Below, piece by piece: positions 37,281 to 47,001 of a DNA stretch of 64,000 bases (its first letter is position 1; each line of letters opens with the position of its first letter). Below the pieces are notes generated by a model. That model did not search any database and was not told where the DNA came from. It saw only the letters and a program-made list of their open reading frames with translations. The translations under genes were made by a program, and so were the position numbers. The stretch is from a bacterium (lineage in GTDB: Bacteria; Actinomycetota; Acidimicrobiia; Spongiisociales; ZC4RG35): assembly GCA_028823995.1 (NCBI GenBank), contig JAPPFD010000040.1:62001-126000 (forward strand). The letters run 5' to 3'.

Positions 37281-38123
37281 ATGGCGCTGATGGCTGCCGA
37301 GGTCCTGGCCGGGCGGCTTTCAGACCCGCGGACGGTGATCGGTGATGTGCGGTGGTACCTCGCTGATCCCGACCAGGGCCGGGTGGAGTATTACCGCGGG
37401 CACCTGCCGGGTGCGCGGTTCGTGGATCTGGACACCGACCTGAGCGGAACGGAGGGTCCGGGTCGTCACCCCTTGCCTTCGGTGGACGCGTTCACTCGTG
37501 CCCTGGGGAGAATGGGCATCAGCCCCGATCACACGGTGGTGGCTTATGATGCTTCCGGAGGGGCGATAGCCGCCCGCCTGTGGTGGATGCTGGACTCGAT
37601 AGGGCACCGGTCGGTGTTCGTGCTCGATGGAGGATTCCAGGCATGGGTGGAGGCGGGCCTGCCCCTTACCACCGCCGTTCCCCGGACCTCGCCTGTCGAC
37701 TACCCCCCGTCGCAGGGGTGGAGGGGAGTGGTGAACGGGGATCAGGTGCGTTCGTTCCTGGGTCGCCGTCCCATCCTGGATGCCCGCTCCGAGGACCGCT
37801 ACCGGGGCGAGAACGAGGTGGTGGATCCCCGGGCCGGCCACATTCCAACCGCCCGCGCCGCCTTTTTCGGGAAGAACCTGACTCCCGAAGGCAGGTTCCT
37901 TCCTCCTGAGTCGCTGCGACTGCGTTACCGGGCTCTGGGGGTAGGGGAGTCTGACGCCGCTGTCGCATATTGCGGAAGCGGGGTCACTGCGTGCCATAAC
38001 CTCTTGGCGCTGCGTCTCGCCGGATACTTCGGGCACCTGTATGAGGGGTCCTGGAGCGACTGGTCCAGCCGTCCCGATCCCCTGGTGGCCACCGGACCGT
38101 GCCCGGGAGACGCCCCCGCGTAG
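37281..38123 (+). CDS. Sulfurtransferase (tandem rhodanese, thiosulfate/3-mercaptopyruvate type)
   Basis: HLPGARFVDLDTDLSG, VVAYDASGGAIAARLWWML, ILDARSEDRYRGE, AYCGSGVTACHNLLALRLAGY. Confidence 0.95.
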   Translation: MALMAAEVLAGRLSDPRTVIGDVRWYLADPDQGRVEYYRGHLPGARFVDLDTDLSGTEGPGRHPLPSVDAFTRALGRMGISPDHTVVAYDASGGAIAARLWWMLDSIGHRSVFVLDGGFQAWVEAGLPLTTAVPRTSPVDYPPSQGWRGVVNGDQVRSFLGRRPILDARSEDRYRGENEVVDPRAGHIPTARAAFFGKNLTPEGRFLPPESLRLRYRALGVGESDAAVAYCGSGVTACHNLLALRLAGYFGHLYEGSWSDWSSRPDPLVATGPCPGDAPA

Positions 38124-38211
38124 TGAGGCCGAATCGGCCTGCGCTGACGCCGGCCGGAAGCTCTCGATTCCCGGCGAAGATAGTCCGCCGTCCAAAGTAT
38201 TCTTGGGGATC

Positions 38212-39948
38212 ATGCGTTCTTTAATCTCTCGTTCTCACCATAGGATCGCCGGTGCGGTGGCGGCGGCGCTGGCTCTGGCGGTCGGCGAGTTGATCGCCGG
38301 GGTCTCTCCGGCTTCCGTCTCCCTCACCGAAGCGGTAGGCGGCCTGGCGATCGACTATGTTCCCCCACCCGTCAAGGACTTCGCCATAGCGGTGTTCGGG
38401 ATCCACGACAAGCTGGCCCTGATCATCGGAATGGTGGTGGTGACGGTGGTGCTGGGGGCTTTGGTAGGAAAAAGGGCGGCTCGGCGTTGGTCGGTGGCCG
38501 TGTGGGTGTTCGGCCTCTTCGGCCTGTTGGGCGCTTTCTCCCTGCAACGGGAGCCTGATATCGGATGGCCTTCGTCGATTATCTACGCGGCTGTGGCCGC
38601 GGCGGTGGCCCTCGTCGCACTCCGGGTCCTCTATCGATGGCTCCCTGCGGCGGCGGCCGAGAGCGGCGATGCTTCCCTCGTTGAGGAAGACATGGATGTA
38701 GACGAGCACGCCGCCGACGAGATCGACCCGAGCGAGGGGACTCCCGAGCCTGAGATCTCTCGGCGGAAGTTCCTGGTGGGAGTGGGGGCAGTATTCGGGC
38801 TGGCGGTGGCGGCGGCAGCCGGCGGTCGCTTGCTCCTGGAGCGCACCAAACAGGCCCTGGCCGGCCGGGAAGACGTGGTGCTACCCCAGGCCACCGAGAC
38901 GACCACAACCACCAGCCCGCCCACGACCGCGGCGAGCCCCTCAACCACCGAGGCGGCCGCCGGCGCGGTCGAGGCGACCACCACCACTGCGGAGGCTACG
39001 ACCACCACCGGTCCGGCTGTGGAGGGAGCGGGACCGCTTCCTGCCGGACACTCTCTGGACGTGGATGGGATCAGTCCGATTATCACCCCCAACGACCAGT
39101 TTTACCTGATCGACACCGCACTCAGCAAGCCTCAGGTGAACCTGGAGGAGTGGACCCTGAAGGTCACCGGTTTGGTGGAGAACCCGTACGAGATCAACTT
39201 CGATGAGTTGCTGACCCGACCGCTGGTGGAGCGATACGTGACCCTGTCATGTGTCTCCAACCAGGTGGGAGGCTCATTGGTCGGTCACGCCAAGTGGCTG
39301 GGCGTGCCGCTCAGCCTGATCCTGGACGAGGCGGGGCTCCTTCCCCAAGCGGAGCAGATCGTGGGGCGCTCGGTGGACGGATTCACGGTTGGTTTCCCCT
39401 CCAGCATTCCCTATGACGGTCGGGACGCCCTGGTAGCGGTGGGCATGAACGATGAGCCGCTTCCCATCGAACACGGGTTTCCGGTCCGGTTGGTGGTGGC
39501 CGGGCTGTACGGTTACGTGTCTGCCACCAAGTGGCTCTCCGAGTTGGAGTTGACCACTTGGGACGGGTTTGACGCCTACTGGGTACCGCGAGGATGGGCC
39601 AAGGAAGCGCCTGTGAAGACCCAGTCGCGCATCGACACTCCCATCGAGGGGCGGATCGCCGCCCGGGCAAGGGCCATCGCCGGGGTGGCTTGGGCCCCCC
39701 ACCGTGGGGTTGACCGCGTAGAGGTGCGGATCGACGAAGGCGAGTGGATCGAGGCCGAGTTGTCGAGTGAGATCTCCGACAATTCGTGGCGACAGTGGAA
39801 GGTTGACTGGGACCCCGAGCCGGGCCGGTACAGGCTCCAGGTGCGGGCCACCGACGGCGACGGGATCACCCAGACCGAGTTGCGGGTTCCTCCGGCCCCA
39901 GACGGGGCGACCGGCTGGCACACCATACACGTGACCGTGGTCGCCTGA
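38212..39948 (+). CDS. Membrane-anchored molybdopterin-dependent (sulfite oxidase/YedY-like) oxidoreductase
   Basis: N-terminal TM segments, Thr-rich linker TETTTTTSPPTT..., then YVTLSCVSNQVGGSLVGHAKWLGVPLSLIL (Mo-ligand Cys) and a C-terminal Mo-co dimerisation-like domain; ATG at 38212. Confidence 0.88.
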   Translation: MRSLISRSHHRIAGAVAAALALAVGELIAGVSPASVSLTEAVGGLAIDYVPPPVKDFAIAVFGIHDKLALIIGMVVVTVVLGALVGKRAARRWSVAVWVFGLFGLLGAFSLQREPDIGWPSSIIYAAVAAAVALVALRVLYRWLPAAAAESGDASLVEEDMDVDEHAADEIDPSEGTPEPEISRRKFLVGVGAVFGLAVAAAAGGRLLLERTKQALAGREDVVLPQATETTTTTSPPTTAASPSTTEAAAGAVEATTTTAEATTTTGPAVEGAGPLPAGHSLDVDGISPIITPNDQFYLIDTALSKPQVNLEEWTLKVTGLVENPYEINFDELLTRPLVERYVTLSCVSNQVGGSLVGHAKWLGVPLSLILDEAGLLPQAEQIVGRSVDGFTVGFPSSIPYDGRDALVAVGMNDEPLPIEHGFPVRLVVAGLYGYVSATKWLSELELTTWDGFDAYWVPRGWAKEAPVKTQSRIDTPIEGRIAARARAIAGVAWAPHRGVDRVEVRIDEGEWIEAELSSEISDNSWRQWKVDWDPEPGRYRLQVRATDGDGITQTELRVPPAPDGATGWHTIHVTVVA

Positions 39949-39988
39949 GGGCGGTTGGGTCGGACCTGAACCCGGGCAACCAATCCGG

Positions 39989-40609
39989 ATGGATCCCGGC
40001 TTAGTGACGTTGGGCCCCGATGGGGCTCGGCGCTGCTGGTGGGGGTCTGAGCCTGCGGAGTACCGCCGGTATCACGATCGGGAGTGGGGCTTTGGAGTCA
40101 CCAGTGATGAGCGGCTGTTCGAGAAGATCTGCCTGGAGGGGTTTCAAGCGGGACTGTCGTGGCTGACCGTGCTCCGCAAGCGGGAGAACTTCAGGGACGC
40201 CTTCTCGCGTTTCGATCCCGAGCGGGTGGTCGAGTTCGGGGAGGGGGATGTGGAACGGCTGATGGGAAATGCCGGGATCATCCGCCATCAGGGGAAGATC
40301 CGCTCGGTGATCAACAATGCGGCCCGGGCCTTGGAGATGGCGGCTTCCCGCGGGTCGCTCTCGGGGTTCTTCTGGGAGTGGGCGGAGTTCGAGTCGGCGC
40401 CCCGTCGTGCTGCCCCACCCGCTGTAACCGGGGAGTCCACCGCCTTGGCCAAGGAACTTCGCAGTCGCGGGTGGACGTTTGTGGGTCCCACCACCTGCTA
40501 CGCATTCATGCAGGCCATGGGCCTGGTCAACGATCATCTGGAGGACTGCTGGGTGCGGGAAGAGGCGGAGGAGTCCCGCCGCCGGGCCGCCGGAGAAGTC
40601 CTGAACTAG
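39989..40609 (+). CDS. tag: DNA-3-methyladenine glycosylase I
   Basis: RCWWG...YRRYHDREWGFGVTSDERLFEKICLEGFQAGLSWLTVLRKRENFRDAF; GPTTCYAFMQAMGLVNDH. Confidence 0.95.
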   Translation: MDPGLVTLGPDGARRCWWGSEPAEYRRYHDREWGFGVTSDERLFEKICLEGFQAGLSWLTVLRKRENFRDAFSRFDPERVVEFGEGDVERLMGNAGIIRHQGKIRSVINNAARALEMAASRGSLSGFFWEWAEFESAPRRAAPPAVTGESTALAKELRSRGWTFVGPTTCYAFMQAMGLVNDHLEDCWVREEAEESRRRAAGEVLN

Positions 40610-40669
40610 CGGGAAGCCGAGGGCGCGGGGAGCGCTGCATGGAAGCGCCCCTCCCCCCGACCCGGCAAC

Positions 40670-41605
40670 CTAGGGATTGGTGGTCTGGCTGCGGATGAAG
40701 GTGGCGGTCATGAGATCGAGATGTCCCCCGCCTCCGTTCTCGTACATGGTTATCTGGGTTCGGTCCCGCCGTCCGGGATGCTGTGCGCGGCAGAGTTCGA
40801 AGAGGTCGGCCTGGATGTCCTCGTCGTCAATGAGGCCGGAGCCCAGCGGGATCACCAGATCACCGCATTCGTGAACCGCCGCATCGCGGGAATCCACGAA
40901 GATGGTGGCTCTCCGTATGACTTCGTCGTCCACCTCCCGGCAGTGGGGCAGGAAGGCTCCCACCAGGTCCAAGTGCGTTCCGGGTTGGAGTAGTTCTCCC
41001 CTGACCAGGGGTTCGACGGTCATGGTGGCGGTGGAAATGATGTCGGCCACGGACACCGCTTTGTCCAGGCTGTCCGCCACCTCACCACCGGTGGCTTCGG
41101 CCAGTTCCTCCGCCTTGGAGCGGGTCCGGTTCCAGATCAACACCCTGCGGAGGGAGGGCCGCACCTCCCGATGAGCGGCGATCAGATGAGGCGCCAGGCC
41201 GCCGGCGCCCACCATCAACAGCGTTCGGCTGTCCGGTCGGGACAGCAGCCGGGAACCGAGGGCGGAATCCGCCGAGGTCTTCCGGTAGGTGAGTTCGGTG
41301 CCGTCCATGATCGCCAGGGGCTTCCCGTCCGCTCCGTCGAACAGGACGTACACCGCCTGGACCGAGGGGAGAGCGGAGACGACGGGGTTGTCGGGGAAGA
41401 CAGTCACCAGCTTGACCCCCAGGGAGTCCCCCGGCTGCCAGGCGGGGAGACCCAGGAAGACCTCCTGGGATCCGGGTGGTGAGTAAACGACCCGACGGAC
41501 ATGGGCGGGCGGGTCGAGATGGCTCCGATAAAGGTGGTCCACCAGCTTCCCGTAGGGCGCCAGCCCCGCCACGGCGGCTCTGTCAAGAAACGGAATGGAG
41601 TCCAT
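40670..41605 (-). CDS. Ornithine cyclodeaminase / mu-crystallin family protein
   Basis: GVKLVTVFPDNP, TYRKTSADSALGSRLLSRPDSRTLLMVGAGGLAPHLIAAH, DLVGAFLPHCREVDDE. Confidence 0.9.
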   Translation of the reverse strand: MDSIPFLDRAAVAGLAPYGKLVDHLYRSHLDPPAHVRRVVYSPPGSQEVFLGLPAWQPGDSLGVKLVTVFPDNPVVSALPSVQAVYVLFDGADGKPLAIMDGTELTYRKTSADSALGSRLLSRPDSRTLLMVGAGGLAPHLIAAHREVRPSLRRVLIWNRTRSKAEELAEATGGEVADSLDKAVSVADIISTATMTVEPLVRGELLQPGTHLDLVGAFLPHCREVDDEVIRRATIFVDSRDAAVHECGDLVIPLGSGLIDDEDIQADLFELCRAQHPGRRDRTQITMYENGGGGHLDLMTATFIRSQTTNP

Positions 41606-41800
41606 CAGGCCGGGGGGCCTTGGGGGTTCGGCACGACCGGAAGTCTAGGCGCGGCCTGGGTGCCCCGAGGGGGCCACCCCATCGCCGGCCGGAATCGATG
41701 TCGGTAGCAAGGCCCTCCCAATCCATAAGATGCCTGTTAGCCCAAGGGATTGAGAAAGCAGATATCCTCTGTGGGCATTGCGACCCAAGAGGGAGACGTA

Positions 41801-42958
41801 ATGGCTCTGCAAAGACCATCTTTCACAGTGGGAATCGAAGAAGAGTACATGCTGATCGATCCCCAGACGAGGGACCTGATCTCGGATCCCGATCCCGCCA
41901 TGTTCGCCAAATGCCAGGAGTTGCTGGGCGAGCGGGTTACCCACGAGTTGTTGCGATCCCAGATCGAGGTGAGCACCAGGCCCTACTCCTCTATTGCTGC
42001 CCTGGGCGATGATCTCCGTCGCCTTCGCGGGACCGTGGTGAGCACCGCCCGGGAATTCGGGATGGAGGTCATCGCCTCTTCCACCCACCCGTTCGCCCAG
42101 TGGTGGAAACAGCAGGTCGTGGCCGACGAACGCTACTTGATGCTGGCCGGGGACATGCAGACGCTCGCCCATCGGCTGGTCACCGGGGGTATGCATGTCC
42201 ATGTGGGTATCGAGGATCCGGATATGAGGATCGACCTCATGGGCCAGGTCACCTATTTTCTCGCTCACCTGCTGGCGCTGAGCACTTCCTCGCCCTTTTG
42301 GGGAGGCCAGGACACCGGGCTGAAGAGTTATCGCCTCAACGTGTTCCGGAGCCTGCCGCGTACCGGCCTACCAGAGGAATTCGATAGCTGGAGCGCCTAC
42401 CAGAGGCACGTCGATGTCCTGGTTGGGGCGGGAATAATCGAGGACGCCAGCAAAGTGTGGTGGGATGTCAGACCCAGTGCCCGGTATCCGACTCTGGAGA
42501 TGCGTATCACGGATGTGTGCACCAAGATCGAGGATGCTCTTACTGTGGCTACGGTGTATGTGTGCCTGCTCAGCATGCTGTTCCGACTGAGGACCAATAA
42601 CCAGAAGTGGCGTTCCTATGCGACCTTTCTCTTGGATGAGAACGTGTGGCGGGCTCAGCGATACGGCTCCACCGACTCTCTGATGGACTTCGGCCTGCGC
42701 CGCCTGGTTCCCTTCTCGGAGTTGGCGGAGGAGATGGTGGACATCCTCACGCCCGAGGCGGAACAGTTGGGGTGCCTACCGCAACTCAACCGTGTGCGGC
42801 AGATAGTCATGGACGGCACTTCCGCCGAACATCAACTGGGGGCGTACCGCCGGGCGCTCAACGACGGCGCCACGCCGCGCGAAGCCCTGGTTCAGGTGGT
42901 GGATATGCTGGTAACCAACACGGCGGCGAACTTGGACTCCGGCGCCGGGGACCGGTAG
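41801..42958 (+). CDS. Glutamate-cysteine ligase family 2 / YbdK-like carboxylate-amine ligase
   Basis: FTVGIEEEYMLIDPQTRDL, GMHVHVGIEDPD, YPTLEMRITDVCTKIEDALTVAT; ATG at 41801. Confidence 0.92.
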   Translation: MALQRPSFTVGIEEEYMLIDPQTRDLISDPDPAMFAKCQELLGERVTHELLRSQIEVSTRPYSSIAALGDDLRRLRGTVVSTAREFGMEVIASSTHPFAQWWKQQVVADERYLMLAGDMQTLAHRLVTGGMHVHVGIEDPDMRIDLMGQVTYFLAHLLALSTSSPFWGGQDTGLKSYRLNVFRSLPRTGLPEEFDSWSAYQRHVDVLVGAGIIEDASKVWWDVRPSARYPTLEMRITDVCTKIEDALTVATVYVCLLSMLFRLRTNNQKWRSYATFLLDENVWRAQRYGSTDSLMDFGLRRLVPFSELAEEMVDILTPEAEQLGCLPQLNRVRQIVMDGTSAEHQLGAYRRALNDGATPREALVQVVDMLVTNTAANLDSGAGDR

Positions 42959-42981
42959 ATACGACGACCCGAGAGGAAGAC

Positions 42982-43761
42982 ATGAGCAAGTACCCGATAA
43001 GGATCGGCGTTCACCTCCAACCCCAGCATGCCGATTACTCGACCATCCGCGCTGCGGCGTCGCGGGCCGAGGAGATCGGCGCCGATGTGGTGTTCAACTG
43101 GGACCACTTCTACCCGCTGTTCGGCGATTTGGGAGGAAAGCACTTCGAGTGCTTGACGATGTTGGCGGGGTGGGCGGAATCCACCAGTCGGGCGGAGATC
43201 GGCGCCCTCGTGCTCTGCAACTCCTATCGCAACCCGGATCTGCTGGCCGACATGTCCCGCACCATAGACCATATTTCCGGCGGGCGTTTCATTCTGGGTA
43301 TCGGGTCGGGCTGGTTCCGTTGGGACTACGACTCCTATGGATACGAGTTCGGCACTGCGGGAAGCCGGCTGGATGACCTCGCCGCGGCTCTTCCCCGTAT
43401 TGAGGACCGCTTCACCAAACTCAACCCGCCGCCGCTCCGCAAGATCCCCATACTCATCGGCGGAGGGGGAGAGAAGAAGACCCTTCGACTGGTGGCTCGC
43501 CATGCCGACATCTGGCACGGATTCGGCGACGTGGCGACCATTGCCCACAAGAACTCGGTGATCGATCGGTGGTGTGAGGTGGAGGAGCGGGACCCCTCCG
43601 CCATCGAGCGGTCATGTTCGGTTCGAGACATTGACGTCTCCATGGGAGACGACTTTGCCGAGGTCGGGGCAACCTTCTTCGTGGTGAGCGCCGGAGGTCC
43701 CGATTACGACCTCTCCATTCTGGAGAAGTGGGTCGACTACCGCGACTCCAGGAACCGATAG
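42982..43761 (+). CDS. LLM-class (F420-dependent type) oxidoreductase
   Basis: IGVHLQPQHADYSTIRAAASRAEEIGADVVFNWDHF; GRFILGIGSGWFRWDYDSYGYEFGTAGSRLDDL; start at 42982. Confidence 0.9.
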   Translation: MSKYPIRIGVHLQPQHADYSTIRAAASRAEEIGADVVFNWDHFYPLFGDLGGKHFECLTMLAGWAESTSRAEIGALVLCNSYRNPDLLADMSRTIDHISGGRFILGIGSGWFRWDYDSYGYEFGTAGSRLDDLAAALPRIEDRFTKLNPPPLRKIPILIGGGGEKKTLRLVARHADIWHGFGDVATIAHKNSVIDRWCEVEERDPSAIERSCSVRDIDVSMGDDFAEVGATFFVVSAGGPDYDLSILEKWVDYRDSRNR

Positions 43762-43804
43762 CGGCCCTTACCGACGCTTTCCTACTCGGACATAGAGACT
43801 CAAA

Positions 43805-43834
43805 GAGAAGGGGCCCCGGATGGGGCCCCTTCTC
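43805..43834. terminator. Perfect 13-bp stem, 4-nt loop hairpin between convergent genes (probable bidirectional terminator)
   Basis: gagaaggggcccc-ggat-ggggccccttctc. Confidence 0.65.
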
Positions 43835-43856
43835 AGCGTCGTTTCGTCGTTCCCGG

Positions 43857-46121
43857 CTACGGCAGTCCGATGCTGGGATCGATGAACTCGTTGGTGACGA
43901 TGTCGGTGGCGGTCACGTTCGGATCGTAGGTGGCCACATCCTGGGGCACGTAGATCTCGGCCAGCAGGGCGATGATCTCGTTGATCCGACCGATGTCGAA
44001 GTCGCCGAGGGTGTCGTTGGGACCGTTCCCGATCAGGCCCAACTCGAGCTGGGCGTCGTGGGAGAACTGGGCCACTCCGGGACTGTATGTCCAGAAGCTC
44101 TCCAGCGCGGCCACGATCTCGACGATCTGGGCGTTGGTGGCGGCCGGGTCGGCGGCGTAGTCCACCTGGGCCTGTTGCACTAGGGGCACGAACAGCTCCC
44201 AGCACTCGCGGTACTCCTCGACGATGTCGGGCTTGGTGGCCAACAACTGCGCGTACATCTCCAAGCCGGAGTCGTGGATCAGCATGAAGTCCACCGGCTT
44301 GCCCCAGTCCTCGAACTCGTACTGGTACTGGAAGGGTTCAGCCGAAGCGAATCCCTGCTGTACGAGGTTGCCCTCGGCGATGAACCGGGCGGGCGACCCG
44401 TCGTAGGAAGCGTCGATCTGGTCTTCGGTGACCCAGCCCCTACCCAACAGGAAGTCGATGTAGGTGGCGCCCTCGAAATATAGGAGGGTCCCGTCGTTCG
44501 CTCTGAGCTGATCGCCCAAGTCCTCGAAACTCTCCAAACTGTATACCTCGGGATCCCACATCACGATCTGGGGGTTCTTGTCCCTGGGGGCCACAATGCC
44601 CAGAGTGGGCTGGGACCCATAGAGTCTCACCTGTTCATCGGTGTTGGTGTACGCCAGGTGGATCGACGGGTCCTGATAGAGGAGCGAGATGTCGTTCTGG
44701 AAGCCGATGTAGGGGCCTCCGGCCCGGACTTCCAGCATCACGCCGGTGTCGCCGATCTCGTTGGTGTAGGTCCCGTTGGTGGAGTCGATCACGCCTCCAG
44801 GACCGGCCAGATGGTACAACTCGGAGTGCTCGGCCTCGGGGAACCAGTCGGTCTGGACCACGATGGTGGCAGGGCACACGTCTGCCAGGGAAGCCATGGC
44901 CATGTCGTCGGTGTCCATCGAGGGCAGTCCGATGCTGGGATCGATGAACTCGTTGGTGACGATGTCGGTGGCCGTCACGTTCGGGTCCCAGGTCTCCAGT
45001 CCCTGCGGGCCGTAGATGTCGGCCAGAAGGGCGATCACCTCGTTGACCCGATCCAGGTCGAAGTCGCCGAGGGTGTCGTTGGGACCGTTCCCGATCAGGC
45101 CCAACTCGAGCTGGGCGTCGTGGGAGAACTGGGCCACTCCGGGACTGTATGTCCAGAAGCTCTCCAGCGCGGCCACGATCTCGACGATCTGGGCGTTGGT
45201 GGCGGCCGGGTCGGCGGCGTAGTCCACCTGGGCCTGTTGCACTAGGGGCACGAACAGCTCCCAGCACTCGCGGTACTCCTCGACGATGTCGGGCTTGGTG
45301 GCCAACAACTGCGCGTACATCTCCAAGCCGGAGTCGTGGATCAGCATGATCTCGACCGGCTTGCCCCAGTCTTCGAACTCGTTCTGGTACATGTACGGCT
45401 CGGCGGAGGCGAATCCCTGCTGGACCAGGTTCCCCTCGGCGATGAACCGGGCAGGGGAGCCGTCATAGGAGGCGTCGACCTGGTCTTCAGAGACCCAACC
45501 CCTACCCAACAGGAAGTCGATGTAGGTAGCGCCCTCGAAGTAGAGGAGCGTTGCCCCCGATGCGCCGATGTCGGCGAAGCTGTCGAAGGAATACACCGCC
45601 GGATCCCACATCACCATCTGTGGGTTCTTGTCGCGGGGAGCGACGATTCCCAGGGTGGGTTGGGAAGCGGAGAGTCTCACCTGTTCATCGGTGTTGGTGT
45701 ACGCCAGGTGGATCGTCGAGTCCTGGTAGAGGAGCGAGATGTCGTTTTGGAAGCCGATGTAGGGGCCTCCGGCCCGGACTTCCAGCATCACGCCGGTGTC
45801 GCCGATCTCGTTGGTGTAGGTCCCGTTGGTGGAGTCGATCACACCGCCCGGACCGGCCAACTGGTAGAGCTCCGAATGCTCGGCCTCGGGGAACCAGTCG
45901 GTCTGGACCACGATCGTGGCAGGGCACACATCGGCCAGGGCAACGTCCGGCATGGCTGCTGCGGTGGTCTCGGTGGGTGCTGCCGTGGTGGCCGGCGCGG
46001 CGGTGGTGGCCGGCGCGGCGGTGGTCTCGACAGCTTCCTCACCGTCTCCGCAGGCCGCTACGACCAAGGCCAGCACAGCCAAGGCGGCTAGCCACCTCGG
46101 CACCTTGCGATGGTTCTTCAT
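43857..46121 (-). CDS. ABC transporter substrate-binding lipoprotein with two tandem NMT1/THI5/SsuA-like domains
   Basis: Lipobox LALVVAAC; ADVCPATIVVQTDWFPEAEHSELY...FIDPSIGLP occurs twice; Thr/Ala/Pro linker after the lipobox. Confidence 0.9.
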   Translation of the reverse strand: MKNHRKVPRWLAALAVLALVVAACGDGEEAVETTAAPATTAAPATTAAPTETTAAAMPDVALADVCPATIVVQTDWFPEAEHSELYQLAGPGGVIDSTNGTYTNEIGDTGVMLEVRAGGPYIGFQNDISLLYQDSTIHLAYTNTDEQVRLSASQPTLGIVAPRDKNPQMVMWDPAVYSFDSFADIGASGATLLYFEGATYIDFLLGRGWVSEDQVDASYDGSPARFIAEGNLVQQGFASAEPYMYQNEFEDWGKPVEIMLIHDSGLEMYAQLLATKPDIVEEYRECWELFVPLVQQAQVDYAADPAATNAQIVEIVAALESFWTYSPGVAQFSHDAQLELGLIGNGPNDTLGDFDLDRVNEVIALLADIYGPQGLETWDPNVTATDIVTNEFIDPSIGLPSMDTDDMAMASLADVCPATIVVQTDWFPEAEHSELYHLAGPGGVIDSTNGTYTNEIGDTGVMLEVRAGGPYIGFQNDISLLYQDPSIHLAYTNTDEQVRLYGSQPTLGIVAPRDKNPQIVMWDPEVYSLESFEDLGDQLRANDGTLLYFEGATYIDFLLGRGWVTEDQIDASYDGSPARFIAEGNLVQQGFASAEPFQYQYEFEDWGKPVDFMLIHDSGLEMYAQLLATKPDIVEEYRECWELFVPLVQQAQVDYAADPAATNAQIVEIVAALESFWTYSPGVAQFSHDAQLELGLIGNGPNDTLGDFDIGRINEIIALLAEIYVPQDVATYDPNVTATDIVTNEFIDPSIGLP
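43861..45980 (-). repeat. Two tandem copies (period 1062 bp) forming the two halves of the binding protein
   Basis: ggcagtccgatgctggga at 43861 recurs 1062 bp later; 43995-44287 looks identical to 45057-45349. Confidence 0.9.
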
Positions 46122-46194
46122 GTTGACTCTCCTTTCGTTCTAACCAAGGTTTGTCGATTGATCAGCGTCATTGGCGATTGTTCTACGTTGTTTA

Positions 46195-47001
46195 TCAGGT
46201 GGTTTCGTGCCATTTCCCAACTACCAGCCTACCCAGGAAGCCGAACCCCCAGAAAACCAGGATGCCCAGCAGAGAGGAGAAGACCAGAGCGGTGAATAGC
46301 TGTTCTGTGAGTAGCCGGGCCCGGTAGAGGTCAAGCAATCTTCCCAGCCCGGGGATTCCCTTGCGGAAAAAGAACTCGCCAACGATGGCGCCGATGACTG
46401 ATAGACCTGCGGAAATGCGGAACCCGGCGAAAATGGCGGGGAGGGCATTCGGAAACTGGAGCTTTACCAGGCGGGTCAGCCGGCTTGACCGGTGCAGGGT
46501 GAAGAGGTCATGAAAGGAGGCGGGCACCGACTGGAGACCGAAGAGGGTATTGGTGATGATCGGGAAAATGGAGATGATCACGCACACCACCACCCGGCTG
46601 GTGAACCCGAACCCGAGCCACAGACCCACCAGGGGAACGATGGCCAGGATGGGCACGGTCTGGATGATCACCGCGTAGGGGTAGAAGGAGGTCTCCACCC
46701 ACTTGGCCTGGCTCATCATGATGGCCGAAGTCATTCCCAGCACGATGGCGATCACCAGGCCGGTCATGGAGACCGCCAACGTCCAGAGCAGTCCCTCCAG
46801 CACTTGGAACAGGTTGTCCTGGTTGACGAACCCGACGTCGATGACTTCGTTGGGGGTGGGCAGCAAGAACTGCCGGTCGGGGTCGAGGCTCAGGCTGATG
46901 GCGTACCAGATGCCCAACACCGCCATGAACACCACGATCGGGGGTCCCAGCCGGTAGGTGGATGAGCGGAGACGGGAGGAGGTGTGTCGGCCAGTGGTCA
47001 T
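46195..47001 (-). CDS. ABC transporter permease (SsuC/TauC/ThiX type)
   Basis: QTVPILAIVPLVGLWLGFGFTSRVVVCVIISIFPIITNTLFGL...LPAIFAGFRISAGLSVIGAIVGEFF. Confidence 0.93.
   Translation of the reverse strand: MTTGRHTSSRLRSSTYRLGPPIVVFMAVLGIWYAISLSLDPDRQFLLPTPNEVIDVGFVNQDNLFQVLEGLLWTLAVSMTGLVIAIVLGMTSAIMMSQAKWVETSFYPYAVIIQTVPILAIVPLVGLWLGFGFTSRVVVCVIISIFPIITNTLFGLQSVPASFHDLFTLHRSSRLTRLVKLQFPNALPAIFAGFRISAGLSVIGAIVGEFFFRKGIPGLGRLLDLYRARLLTEQLFTALVFSSLLGILVFWGFGFLGRLVVGKWHETT

Noticed and set aside
43861-45980. 1062-bp duplication considered as an insertion sequence or composite element
   Set aside because: Both copies are coding halves of one open frame; no transposase, terminal inverted repeats or target-site duplication seen.
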